Source of the DNA: Bacteroidota bacterium
GTDB taxonomy: Bacteria > Bacteroidota > Bacteroidia > Flavobacteriales_F > PHOS-HE28
NCBI GenBank assembly: GCA_023430325.1
Contig: JAEZAU010000068.1
Coordinates: 1-16,744, forward strand
Direction of reading: 5' to 3'
Length of the DNA stretch: 16,744 nucleotides
Shown here: positions 8,445-15,357 of the stretch, in pieces
How positions within the stretch are numbered: position 1 is the first letter of the stretch
Layout: the number at the start of each line of letters is the position of its first letter
The notes under the pieces: generated by a model
What the model was told of the DNA's origin: nothing
Database searches by the model: none
What the model saw: the letters and a program-made list of their open reading frames with translations, nothing else
Program-made: the position numbers and the translations under genes

Positions 8445-8711
8445 TCAGATCCGGGGATCCTCGTTCCTCATTTCACTACTTGGACCATTGCTCGATTGGT
8501 CCGATCCGTTTCGTGCGCCGCGCGCTCTTCCGCCTTTGCGACCTGCCTCTGCCGCACGGTTGCGATCGTTGGCGAAATTCCCCGGACTGGCACTGCCGCC
8601 CTTGCTTGCGATCTCCCGCCGCTGCTGTGGGTCCATGGCTGCAAAGCCACGTCGCCGTTGTTCGCTCATTTCATTGTTGCCCTGGTTCCGCTCGTTCCTG
8701 TAGTCTGCCAT
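8445..8711 (-). CDS. Small KGG-repeat stress protein (GsiB/YciG-like)
   Basis: An 88-residue, highly hydrophilic protein with two KGG repeats. AMDPQQRREIASKGGSA has KGG at 37-39, and AAEAGRKGGRARG has KGG at 59-61. The DPxxxREIASKGG and EAGRKGG signatures are those of the stress-induced KGG family (GsiB, YciG), hydrophilin-like proteins linked to desiccation and general stress. No enzyme activity is expected. The frame is open for 47 more codons upstream, but the ATG at 8711 gives the natural family start and the upstream part has no family resemblance. It has a strong terminator of its own, so it is probably a single-gene transcript. The disordered tail is rich in Asn, Gly and Ser. Confidence 0.85.
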   Translation of the reverse strand: MADYRNERNQGNNEMSEQRRRGFAAMDPQQRREIASKGGSASPGNFANDRNRAAEAGRKGGRARGARNGSDQSSNGPSSEMRNEDPRI

Positions 8712-8883
8712 GTTGAATAGTTTAGATCGTATTGGCAACAGGTGGCTGCCGTACCTGCTCCCGACTGCGCGGATCTTCAACAGCCGTACCATGGGACCAG
8801 GCTTGAACGATGGGGAGAACCTCCCACACCCTATCATGAGGGATCTTGCCACACTGCGTGGTTCCCCTTCCCCTTAAATAAGA

Positions 8884-8899
8884 TCCGTTCCGGAACGGA
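8884..8899 (-). terminator. Perfect 16-bp palindrome after der, weak terminator candidate
   Basis: TCCGTTCCGGAACGGA is a perfect palindrome 17 bases past the der stop on the minus strand. It can fold as a 6-bp stem with a CCGG loop, followed by TCTTATTT. The tail is U-rich but interrupted, so it may be a weak terminator or a protein-binding palindrome. The remaining intergenic stretch 8712-8883 shows nothing I can assign. Confidence 0.4.
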
Positions 8900-8916
8900 C
8901 TATTCGCTCAAGCGGA

Positions 8917-10221
8917 CTATTTCTTCCTGAAGAACAATCGTATAGGTACACCGGTGAAGCGGAAATGTTCCCGTATTCTATTTTCGAGGAAACGCACGTA
9001 CTGTGGTCTGATGTATTGCGGCAGATTGCAATAGAAAACGAACGTGGGCACCACGGTAGGCAGCTGGTTGATGAACTTGATGCTCACCTGCTTCGATTTG
9101 TACATCGGAGGCGGACGACGCTCAACCTCGGGCAGCATGATGTCGTTCAGCTTTCGCGTTGGGATCTTCTGCTTGCGATCGTTGTACACCTGCATGGCCA
9201 TTTCCATCGCCTTCAGGATCCGCTGCTTCTCGAGCACCGAGATGAAGACCACAGGCACATCGGTGAAAGGCTCCAGGCGCTTCTTCACCTCGGCCTCGAA
9301 CGTCTTCATCGTGTTCGTCTCCTTTTCCACCAGGTCCCACTTGTTCACCAGCACCACCACCCCCTTGCCGTTCTTCTGGATGATGGACATGATGTGCAAG
9401 TCCTGTTGCTGGATCCCGTCCTGCGCATCGATCATCAAAAGGCATACGTCGCTGTCCTCGATCGCGCGGATCGATCGCAACACGCTGTAGAATTCGATAT
9501 CCTCCTGCACCTTCGCCTTACGACGGATACCGGCCGTATCCAGCAACATCACATCGAAGCCGAAAATGTTCCATCGCGTATTGATCGGATCTCGCGTGGT
9601 GCCCGCCACCGGTGTCACGATGCTCTGGTCCCGGCCCAGCAGCGCGTTCACCAGGGATGATTTGCCCACATTCGGTTTTCCTACGATCGCGAACTTCGGG
9701 ATCTCATCTTCCTCCGCCTCGGTCGGTTTGGTGAAACCCTGCACCAGCGCATCGAGCAGTTCACCTGTTCCGGCGCCGCTCACAGCCGCGATGTTGTACA
9801 CCTCACCAAGGCCCAGCGTATAGAACTCCGCGGAATCATACTGGCGGGAATGATCATCAACCTTGTTCGCAGCAAGCAATACCGGCTTCTTCGCACGACG
9901 CAACATGCCAGCTATTGTCTCGTCCATGGAATTCAATCCATGGTGTACATCCACAAGGAACAGGATCGAATCGCATTCCTCGATCGCCAGCTCCACTTGT
10001 TTGCGGATCTCCGCCTCGAACACGTCATCACTGCCGCTCACATAGCCGCCGGTATCGATCACGCTGAAGACAACACCGTTCCATTCGGCCTTGCCGTAAT
10101 GGCGATCGCGCGTGGTGCCAGCAGTGGGATCGGTGATCGCCTCCTTACGTTCAATAAGGCGATTGAAGAGCGTGCTCTTCCCAACGTTCGGCCGGCCGAC
10201 TATCGATACGATGTTGCTCAT
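8917..10221 (-). CDS. der: GTPase Der (EngA), ribosome assembly
   Basis: Essential double GTPase needed for 50S ribosomal subunit maturation. The first G domain has GRPNVGKS (9-16), TAGTTRD (33-39), DTGG (56-59) and NKVD (119-122). The second has GKPNVGKS (181-188), VAGTTRD (205-211), DTAG (228-231) and NKWD (293-296). The C-terminal KH-like domain (~350-434) ends in GVPIRLFFRKK, typical of Der. The 434-residue length is normal and all G motifs are intact. The ATG at 10221 begins the canonical MSNIVSIVGRPNVGK start. It lies 98 bases after era on the same strand and may be co-transcribed with it; the spacer carries heptamer repeats rather than an obvious terminator. Confidence 0.98.
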   Translation of the reverse strand: MSNIVSIVGRPNVGKSTLFNRLIERKEAITDPTAGTTRDRHYGKAEWNGVVFSVIDTGGYVSGSDDVFEAEIRKQVELAIEECDSILFLVDVHHGLNSMDETIAGMLRRAKKPVLLAANKVDDHSRQYDSAEFYTLGLGEVYNIAAVSGAGTGELLDALVQGFTKPTEAEEDEIPKFAIVGKPNVGKSSLVNALLGRDQSIVTPVAGTTRDPINTRWNIFGFDVMLLDTAGIRRKAKVQEDIEFYSVLRSIRAIEDSDVCLLMIDAQDGIQQQDLHIMSIIQKNGKGVVVLVNKWDLVEKETNTMKTFEAEVKKRLEPFTDVPVVFISVLEKQRILKAMEMAMQVYNDRKQKIPTRKLNDIMLPEVERRPPPMYKSKQVSIKFINQLPTVVPTFVFYCNLPQYIRPQYVRFLENRIREHFRFTGVPIRLFFRKK

Positions 10222-10233
10222 TTGGAATGCGAA

Positions 10234-10317
10234 GTGAATGGTGATAAGTGAATGGTGAATGGATGGTGCCCTGGAGAGAGCGCACCGATCACTATTCGCC
10301 AGTCACCAGTCACCATC
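10234..10317. repeat. Inverted arrays of 7-bp repeats in the era-der spacer
   Basis: The left half has consecutive heptamers GTGAATG, GTGATAA, GTGAATG, GTGAATG and GATGGTG (10234-10268). The right half has CACTATT, CGCCAGT, CACCAGT and CACCATC (10290-10317), which is the same type in inverted orientation. The middle holds GGTGC ... GCACC, so the spacer can form a long imperfect hairpin in the era-der transcript. Confidence 0.6.
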
Positions 10318-10318
10318 A

Positions 10319-11194
10319 TCAATATCCGTATTTCTTCAATTTCCGATCATCCTCGCGCCAGTCCTCATCCACTTTCACCTTCAGGTCCAGGAACACCTTC
10401 TGTTGCAGGAACCGCTCGATCGCCATACGCGCCTCGGTGCCCAACTTGCGCAAGGCCTTTCCGCCCTGCCCGATGATGATGCCCTTCTGGCTCTCGCGCA
10501 TCACGATGATATCCGCTTGGATCTTCGTGATCGCGGGCTCCTCAACGAACGAGTTCACCACCACCTCAGTGCTGTACGGGATCTCCTGCTTGTAGTAGGC
10601 CAGCACCTTCTCGCGGATCATCTCGCTAACGAAAAAGCGCATGTTCCGATCGCTGAGTTCATCCTTTGGGAAGTACGCCGGATGTTCCGGCAAATTCTTG
10701 ATCAGGTACTCGCGCAGTTCGGTAACGTTCAGCCCGTGTAGTGCGCTCAGCGGCACCACCTTCGCATCGGGCACCGCGTCCTGCCAGAGTTGCAACGCAT
10801 CAGCTACCTGATCCTCGTTGCCCTTGTCCACCTTGTTCAGCAGAAGCAGTTTGTGTCCCTTGAACCGCGATGCCCTTTTCAGCACGTTCTCCGATCGCTC
10901 CGGTTTCTGCCCAAGCTCGACCAGGATCACAAGGATGTCCGCGTCGATCAGGGCTTCATCCACCGCCTTCATCATGCTTTGGTGCATGCGGTACTGCGGA
11001 TCCAGGATCCCCGGCGTATCGCTCAAGATCAACTGATGATCCTCGCCGTTCAGGATGCCCAAGATCCGGTGACGTGTCGTCTGCGCCTTCGGATTGGTGA
11101 TCACCAACTGCTCGCCCAGCAGCGCATTCAACAACGTGCTCTTGCCCACGTTGGGTTCACCTATGATGTTCACGTAACCGGCCCTGTGCGCCAT
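10319..11194 (-). CDS. era: GTPase Era, 16S rRNA / 30S assembly
   Basis: Binds the 3' end of 16S rRNA and aids 30S maturation. In 291 residues it has a G domain with GEPNVGKST (12-20), QTTRHRILG for the switch I region, DTPG (59-62) and NKVD (120-123). A KH RNA-binding domain follows, with the IIIGQGGKALRKLG loop (GQGG at 242-245), and it ends VKVDEDWREDDRKLKKYGY. Asn or Arg is more usual than Glu after the first Gly of the P-loop; Glu there should not prevent GTP binding. The ATG at 11194 is chosen because the family starts just before the P-loop strand; the 14 additional upstream codons have no resemblance. It is divergent from the tRNA gene and upstream of der. Confidence 0.97.
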   Translation of the reverse strand: MAHRAGYVNIIGEPNVGKSTLLNALLGEQLVITNPKAQTTRHRILGILNGEDHQLILSDTPGILDPQYRMHQSMMKAVDEALIDADILVILVELGQKPERSENVLKRASRFKGHKLLLLNKVDKGNEDQVADALQLWQDAVPDAKVVPLSALHGLNVTELREYLIKNLPEHPAYFPKDELSDRNMRFFVSEMIREKVLAYYKQEIPYSTEVVVNSFVEEPAITKIQADIIVMRESQKGIIIGQGGKALRKLGTEARMAIERFLQQKVFLDLKVKVDEDWREDDRKLKKYGY

Positions 11195-11230
11195 GGGAGT
11201 GCGAAGATCGGGTTTATGAACGCCATTCGG

Positions 11231-11259
11231 TTGCACATGATCGGAAATGATTATCTTTG
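11231..11259 (+). promoter_or_regulatory. Bacteroidota-type promoter of the initiator tRNA
   Basis: TTG at 11231-11233 and TATCTTTG at 11252-11259 match the Bacteroidota -33 (TTG) and -7 (TAnnTTTG) elements, with an 18-base gap. The -7 box ends 8 bases before the tRNA, so transcription would start at or just before the mature 5' end. Confidence 0.75.
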
Positions 11260-11267
11260 CCGCCCAT

Positions 11268-11343
11268 TGCGGGGTGGAGCAGATGGTAGCTCGTCGGGCT
11301 CATAACCCGAAGGCCGTAGGTTCGAGTCCTACCCCCGCTACCA
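11268..11343 (+). tRNA. Initiator tRNA-fMet (anticodon CAT)
   Basis: All four arms fold over 76 bases. The anticodon CAT is at 11301-11303, in a stem of TCGGG/CCCGA whose three consecutive G:C pairs next to the loop are the initiator signature. The T arm is GTAGG/CCTAC with loop TTCGAGT. The acceptor has six pairs, with position 1 (U) facing position 72 (U) unpaired; an unpaired 1:72 is also an initiator mark, since it permits formylation and excludes EF-Tu. The discriminator is A and CCA is encoded (11341-11343). Confidence 0.97.
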
Positions 11344-11346
11344 AAA

Positions 11347-11380
11347 AAGACCTGGTGAAAGCCGGGTCTTATTCTTTTTT
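11347..11380 (+). terminator. Intrinsic terminator of the tRNA transcript
   Basis: AAGACCTGG pairs with CCGGGTCTT (9 bp including one U-G) around the loop TGAAAG, followed by ATTCTTTTTT. It starts 3 bases after the encoded CCA, so the tRNA is a one-gene transcript. Confidence 0.9.
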
Positions 11381-11470
11381 GGGCGTGCCCCTTCGCCGGG
11401 CTACGGGTCAGGCTATCCGCTACAAGTCCTCCCTGCGGTCCGGGCTTTCCGCTTCTATCCTTCACGCAGC
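11381..11470 (-). repeat. Structured dispersed element, copy B
   Basis: On the minus strand it reads GCTGCGTGAAGGATAG, then GCGGAAAGCCC, a short centre, GGACTTGTAGCGGATAGCC, and ends GGGGCACGCCC followed by an A run. The core 11411-11469 matches copy A (6914-6972) at 53 of 59 positions. No minus-strand gene lies directly upstream of it, unlike copies A and C which follow genes on their own strand. It fills the space between the tRNA terminator and the hairpin-repeat group at 11537. Confidence 0.72.
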
Positions 11471-11536
11471 TGCGCATCGCCAGGTGATCCGCCGTACAAA
11501 ATGGATCTCTTACAAACCTGAGATCACCAACGATGC

Positions 11537-11711
11537 GACCCCTCCGGGGTCGATATCCAATGAGGGTGCGATCTCTAATTGCTGTGACCCCTCCGGGGTC
11601 TGGCCCACGCCGATCCTGAACTCTCTATGACCCCGGAGGGGTCACAACAATCAGCCGGATCGAAGATCCGGGTATGTCAACAATGAAGCTTGGTATGACC
11701 CCGGAGGGGTC
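11537..11711. repeat. REP-like hairpin group 1 (four copies) with one second-type hairpin
   Basis: GACCCCTCCGGGGTC occurs at 11537-11551 and 11586-11600 (plus). Its complement GACCCCGGAGGGGTC is at 11629-11643 and 11697-11711 (minus). The orientation order is ++--, so copies two and three face each other as a REPIN-like pair. The longer spacer before copy four holds a perfect 7-bp hairpin CCGGATC-GAA-GATCCGG (11655-11671), the same second hairpin seen in the right-hand groups. Each copy has a G[CAT]TG[CT] pentamer just before GACCCC when read in its own direction. Together with copy B the group fills the gap between the tRNA and the permease; no gene is seen there. Confidence 0.85.
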
Positions 11712-11778
11712 GCAGCATTGCATACTCAGCAACATACGGATCACCGCACATCCACACACAACCCTACCTTGCCCACCC

Positions 11779-12555
11779 ATGGATCACCTGATCTGGATCG
11801 GTCTTGCCGCATTCCTGGCCTCAGGCATCACCTTCTTTTCGGGCTTCGGCTTGGGAACGATCCTGCTTCCCGTCTTCGCCCTATTCCTGCCGATCGAAAT
11901 GGCCGTGGTGGCCACCGCGATCGTTCACTTCCTCAACAACCTGTTCAAAATCATGCTGGTCGGCCGCAACGCCAGCTGGCATTTCGTGCTGCGCTTTGGT
12001 GTTCCTGCGATACTTGCGGCAATCGCTGGTGCATGGTTGCTGGGCCAGATGATCGATCTACGACCGATCCACTCGTACATGATCGGTGATCGGCTCTTAC
12101 AGATCACTCCTTTAAAGTTGGTCATCGGCGGTCTGCTCTTCATTTTCGCATGGTTCGATCTGCTGCCACGATTGCGCGAGCTATCGTTTCCACCACGCTA
12201 TGTACCGATCGGCGGCCTGCTCAGCGGCTTCTTCGGCGGACTTGCTGGGCACCAGGGCGCATTGCGAAGCGCTTTCCTGATCAAGACCGGCTTGACCAAA
12301 GAAGCCTTCATCGCCACCGGGGTGGTGATCGCCGTAATGATCGACCTTGCCCGGCTGATCGTCTATTCGGAAACTGTGATCGGTGCGGATGGCTCTGCGG
12401 TCTCAACGCCGGTGATCGTGGCGACGCTTTCGACTTTTGCGGGAGCTTACCTCGGGAACAAATTGTTGCGGAAGATCACGATCAAAGCGCTGCAGATCAT
12501 TGTTGGAGTGATGTTGATGCTGTTCTCGGTGGCGATGATGGTGGGTGTGATATGA
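11779..12555 (+). CDS. TauE/SafE (DUF81) family membrane permease
   Basis: A 258-residue, strongly hydrophobic protein with about seven or eight membrane segments (near 4-37, 40-60, 68-92, 111-130, 141-160, 176-197, 210-228 and 236-257). The N-terminal half has SGFGLGTILLPVFALFLPIEMAV and the middle has GGLLSGFFGGLAGHQG, both typical of the TauE/SafE family, which are proposed exporters or importers of sulfonates, sulfite or related organic anions. The substrate here cannot be told. The ATG at 11779 is chosen because residues before it derive from repeat DNA (the frame runs back through a hairpin copy at 11697). It is convergent with gldM. Confidence 0.9.
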   Translation: MDHLIWIGLAAFLASGITFFSGFGLGTILLPVFALFLPIEMAVVATAIVHFLNNLFKIMLVGRNASWHFVLRFGVPAILAAIAGAWLLGQMIDLRPIHSYMIGDRLLQITPLKLVIGGLLFIFAWFDLLPRLRELSFPPRYVPIGGLLSGFFGGLAGHQGALRSAFLIKTGLTKEAFIATGVVIAVMIDLARLIVYSETVIGADGSAVSTPVIVATLSTFAGAYLGNKLLRKITIKALQIIVGVMLMLFSVAMMVGVI

Positions 12556-12558
12556 AGT

Positions 12559-12628
12559 TGTCATTCCGGGCCTGATCGGAATCGCGAAAGAGCATCCACG
12601 CGATCCCGGCTCGGAGGCCGGAATGACA
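12559..12628. repeat. 70-bp imperfect palindrome between convergent genes
   Basis: TGTCATTCCGGGCC (12559-12572) pairs with GGCCGGAATGACA (12616-12628) with one bulged base. The inner arms continue as CGGAATCGCG against CGCGATCCCGG around an A-rich loop. The whole can fold as one long hairpin starting four bases after the permease stop. The terminal TGTCATTCCGG motif is a common one in palindromic intergenic repeats of bacteria. It could act as a terminator for the permease mRNA, but no U-run follows. Confidence 0.75.
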
Positions 12629-12644
12629 TTCGAAATGACCTGAT

Positions 12645-12720
12645 CTGCGTAAGTGGCGAAGGCGGAAAGCCCACAGGCCGTGCTTTTGACGGCCGCGGAC
12701 TTGCAGCCGCAGACACGCCC
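12645..12720 (+). repeat. Structured dispersed element, copy C
   Basis: Blocks in order are CTGCGTAAG (12645-12653), GGCGGAAAGCCC, a perfect central hairpin GGCCGT-GCTTTTG-ACGGCC (12676-12694), GCGGACTTGCAGC, and a terminal ACACGCCC (12713-12720). Copies A and B have the same order with shorter centres. It is in the sense direction, 89 bases downstream of the permease stop. Confidence 0.7.
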
Positions 12721-12746
12721 TGACGAGATCCCGCCCAAACCCTTCC

Positions 12747-14360
12747 CTACTGCACCCTGAAATTCAGCGGCACGAGTTCGTACGTCTTCCCTTCGCCACT
12801 TGCCAGTTTCGCCTTCATCTCCTCGAAGATCACGCGCTCGTTCGTTCGCACGCTCTCCAATAGTTGCTTGATCTCCGGTGTGAACGTGTTGCCATTCGCT
12901 GCTTTTGTATTCACGCTTCCATCGCGGCGGATCACGGTGACCTGGTAGCTCAGCACTTTGAACCGATCGTCGAACGGCGAGTCGGCAGGCTGTGCAGATA
13001 TGCCGGAACCTGCGGTCAACTCAGCCTTACGAATGGTCTTGTTTGTTGCATTCTTAGAGGCGACGATCGCCATGGGCATCGGCAGATCCTTTACCCGGAA
13101 GATCATCGGTCCCACCCTTCTGGTCGATCCATCGGCCGCGGTTACGATCGCGGTGATCTCGGCCTGCCCTGCGGAAAGATCTTTCACGATCCAACCACCG
13201 TTGTCACGCTCCAAACGGCCGTTGTTGGTGACCGGTTGCACGCGATCGGCAGGTACGCCGGGCACGGAGATGTCGATCGGATTGCGCACACCGCGGTAGA
13301 GCACGTTCATCTTGGTGGGCGATGCCACGAGCACCGGCGGCATCACTTGAAAACTGGTGGAGTAGGGATATTCCTTCACGCCATCGGGTCCGGTGAAGCG
13401 AATGGTGCCTTCCACTTTTTGTTCACCGACGCGATCGCCTTTGAGCCGAAGTTTCGCCTTGCCGTCCGATCCGATCGGCAATGTGCTGGTGGAAGCGGTG
13501 ACCTGTGGCGGATTGAGTGGATCATATGCGGCCAGGAACACATCTGCGCGGAATGAATCACCGAGCATGATCAAATTGCTCTGCGGCACGATCGCAGTGG
13601 TGAGCGTGCTGAAACCAACATCATCAATGCCCACTGATCGGTAAAGCCATTTCACCATGTCGTTCTCTGCCGCACGTACATCGCTCTGCAGTTTGGAAAG
13701 TGTTGCGATCCCGGCTGCCAACGGCACATCGTAGAAGTTGATGCTTTCCCAATTGTTCATGGTACCCGATGCATCACGCCGATCGCCCAGATCGAAAAGT
13801 AGGTTGAGCGATGCGGTGAGTTCAGGAGATGCATTCGCCAGCGCGATCAAACTATCGCGGAATATCGCGATGCGTTCCTTCAGTGCTACGGCACCATCTG
13901 GTTCCTTGTGCGGGATGGCCGGATCGCTGCCGATCATCATGCGGGTGAGCGTGCTCCGATCGTCCTTCGCCTCAAGTGCCATGAGCGATCTTAAGGTGTC
14001 ATGGCCTGCGCCATCGGGCGCGCGCAGGGTTTCTTCTTCCGCTTTATCGGCTGTGGAGATCGCGCGCAACTTCAATCGATCGATGTGTTGGACCAGTGAA
14101 TCTGCCAGTGCTTTCACACGCAATGCCTGCTGGTGTTTCGCGCCATATTTCAGCGGCATGCTTTCCGCCATTTTTGCGAACTGCATATATTCCAGCTGCG
14201 ATCGTTGTTCGTGCGCGCGTTCACTGCGCACGAGATCGGCATCCATGTAGGCGAACGCATCGAGCACCTCCTTGCTCACGTTCAGCGCCAGCATGGCGGT
14301 GAGCACGAGGTACATCATGTTGATCATGCGTTGACGGGGAGAATTGGCACCTGCGGACAT
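12747..14360 (-). CDS. gldM: GldM, gliding motility / type IX secretion inner-membrane protein
   Basis: GldM forms, with GldL, the proton-driven motor of the type IX secretion system and gliding apparatus; its large periplasmic part reaches toward the outer-membrane ring. The N-terminus MSAGANSPRQRMINMMYLVL followed by TAMLALNVSKEVLDAF is diagnostic: a single membrane helix at about residues 13-29. NNWESINFYDVPLAAGIATLSKLQSDVRAAENDMVKWLY (split in the middle of the chain) is the conserved GldM N-terminal domain, then beta-rich repeats end in LVPLNFRVQ. The 537-residue length is normal. The ATG at 14360 is chosen over an upstream GTG at 14384. Usually it sits in gldKLMN, but here no gldL or gldN is adjacent. 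A TGGCTTTG sequence upstream is a one-mismatch -7 box. Confidence 0.95.
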   Translation of the reverse strand: MSAGANSPRQRMINMMYLVLTAMLALNVSKEVLDAFAYMDADLVRSERAHEQRSQLEYMQFAKMAESMPLKYGAKHQQALRVKALADSLVQHIDRLKLRAISTADKAEEETLRAPDGAGHDTLRSLMALEAKDDRSTLTRMMIGSDPAIPHKEPDGAVALKERIAIFRDSLIALANASPELTASLNLLFDLGDRRDASGTMNNWESINFYDVPLAAGIATLSKLQSDVRAAENDMVKWLYRSVGIDDVGFSTLTTAIVPQSNLIMLGDSFRADVFLAAYDPLNPPQVTASTSTLPIGSDGKAKLRLKGDRVGEQKVEGTIRFTGPDGVKEYPYSTSFQVMPPVLVASPTKMNVLYRGVRNPIDISVPGVPADRVQPVTNNGRLERDNGGWIVKDLSAGQAEITAIVTAADGSTRRVGPMIFRVKDLPMPMAIVASKNATNKTIRKAELTAGSGISAQPADSPFDDRFKVLSYQVTVIRRDGSVNTKAANGNTFTPEIKQLLESVRTNERVIFEEMKAKLASGEGKTYELVPLNFRVQ

Positions 14361-14482
14361 GGCATGATGGTTTAGCAAAGCCACGGAATTGTGGCTTACA
14401 CTATATCAATGCGCAGGTGCGCGGAACGTAACGAGGGATCTTGTGACCGAATGGATCGTATGCATTGGGAATGACGCGCTGC

Positions 14483-14855
14483 GACCCCTCCGGGGTCGAA
14501 ATGCCTTACTGCCGTATGATCCTCGGGTCTTTGACCCGGGGCTAATTGATGTGACCCCTCCGGGGTCGAAATTCCTTTCTGCCTTGCTAAACCCCGGATC
14601 TTTGATCCCGGGCTAATTGATGTGGCCCTGCGGGGTCGAAAGCACTACCGTATCGGATTTCTGCCCTTGTATCGGCCCTGATCGATGAGACCACCACGGG
14701 ACCAACGGATCAATGATCCTGCCCAGATGTGTTGCTGGAGACCCCTGAGGGGTCGCATCTATAAGAAGATACCCTTGATGAAGTTTTTTGACCCCGGAGG
14801 GGTCACATCAATTAGAAGATCCCTTGATGAAAGTTCTTATGACCCCGGAGGGGTC
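14483..14855. repeat. REP-like hairpin group 2 (six copies) with second-type hairpins
   Basis: Plus copies are at 14483-14497 and 14553-14567, plus a degenerate one at about 14623-14637 (TGGCCCTGCGGGGTC). Minus copies are at 14740-14754 (loop TGA), 14790-14804 and 14841-14855. The order is +++---. Plus copies repeat every 70-71 bases because each spacer holds a second hairpin (CGGGTC-TTT-GACCCG at 14524-14538; CCCCGGATC-TTT-GATCCCGGG at 14592-14612) followed by CTAATTGATGTG. Minus copies repeat every 50-51 bases with the spacer AGAAGATCCCTTGATGAA. The group fills the gene-free stretch between gldM and the transposase. Bases 14361-14482 show nothing else I can assign. Confidence 0.88.
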
Positions 14856-14904
14856 ACAGCAATCGCCCTCCAAGGACCGATCTTTATCCGACTGCGACCT
14901 TCAC

Positions 14905-15348
14905 ATGCGTACATACACCAGCCTTCATTATCACGTGGTCTTTGCAACGCTCGGCCGAAACCCATGACTCGATATCACATGGCGGGCCGAACTTTTCAAA
15001 TACATGGGCGGTGTGATCCGTGGTCTTGGTTGTTTTCCACAAGGCAATGGCGGACATGTAGATCATGTGCATCTGCTTTTCGGCATGAAAGCGGATCAAG
15101 TGCTGTCGTCGGTCATCCGCGAAGTGAAGAAAGCATCTTCCGTATGGCTGAAGGAGCAGAAGGGATTACGGAATTTTCATTGGCAGGAGGGATATGGTGC
15201 ATTCACGATTGGATATCGGGAAAGAGATCAAGTGAAACGATATATCGCAGACCAGGAGGAGCACCATAAGAAGACCTCATTTCTCGAAGAGGTCGTCGTA
15301 TTCTATGAAGAAGCGGGGATCGAATATGATCCGCGCTATCTGGCGTGA
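14905..15348 (+). pseudogene. REP-associated Y1 (IS200-like, HUH) transposase with one in-frame TGA
   Basis: Read from the ATG at 14905, the frame gives MRTYTSLHYHVVFATLGRNP, then TGA at 14965-14967, then LDITWRAELFKYMGGVIRGL and on to 15348 without frameshift. It has the Y1 transposase fold: HUH motif in HVDHVHLLF (His54 and His56), WQEGYGAFTIG with catalytic Tyr97, and the C-terminal EEHHKKTSFLEE typical of Bacteroidota IS200-like proteins (~148 residues). The stop sits where many relatives have Trp or Leu (xxRxPW), so TGG to TGA is the simplest cause. Hairpin repeats flank it on both sides, as RAYT genes are flanked by REPs. Either it is recently inactivated, read through, or restarted at Met34 (ATG at 15004), which would lose the first strand. 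Confidence 0.85.
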
Positions 15349-15357
15349 ATTCACTGC

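Noticed and set aside
8712..8852. A 47-residue N-terminal extension of the KGG protein
   Set aside because: The extension lacks family resemblance, and the ATG at 8711 gives a standard short KGG protein.
11195..11236. A 14-residue extension of Era
   Set aside because: Era family proteins start a few residues before the P-loop strand, fitting the ATG at 11194.
11674..11778. A 35-residue N-terminal extension of the permease
   Set aside because: It is encoded by a hairpin repeat and hydrophilic sequence; the membrane protein starts naturally at 11779.
14685..15269. A 194-codon plus-strand frame overlapping the transposase
   Set aside because: It runs through three hairpin repeats and covers the transposase in a different frame; the HUH and Tyr motifs lie in the 14905 frame.
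14905..15348. A frameshift in the transposase
   Set aside because: The frame from 14905 and the frame from 15004 are the same (99 bases apart), so the lesion is one stop codon, not a shift.
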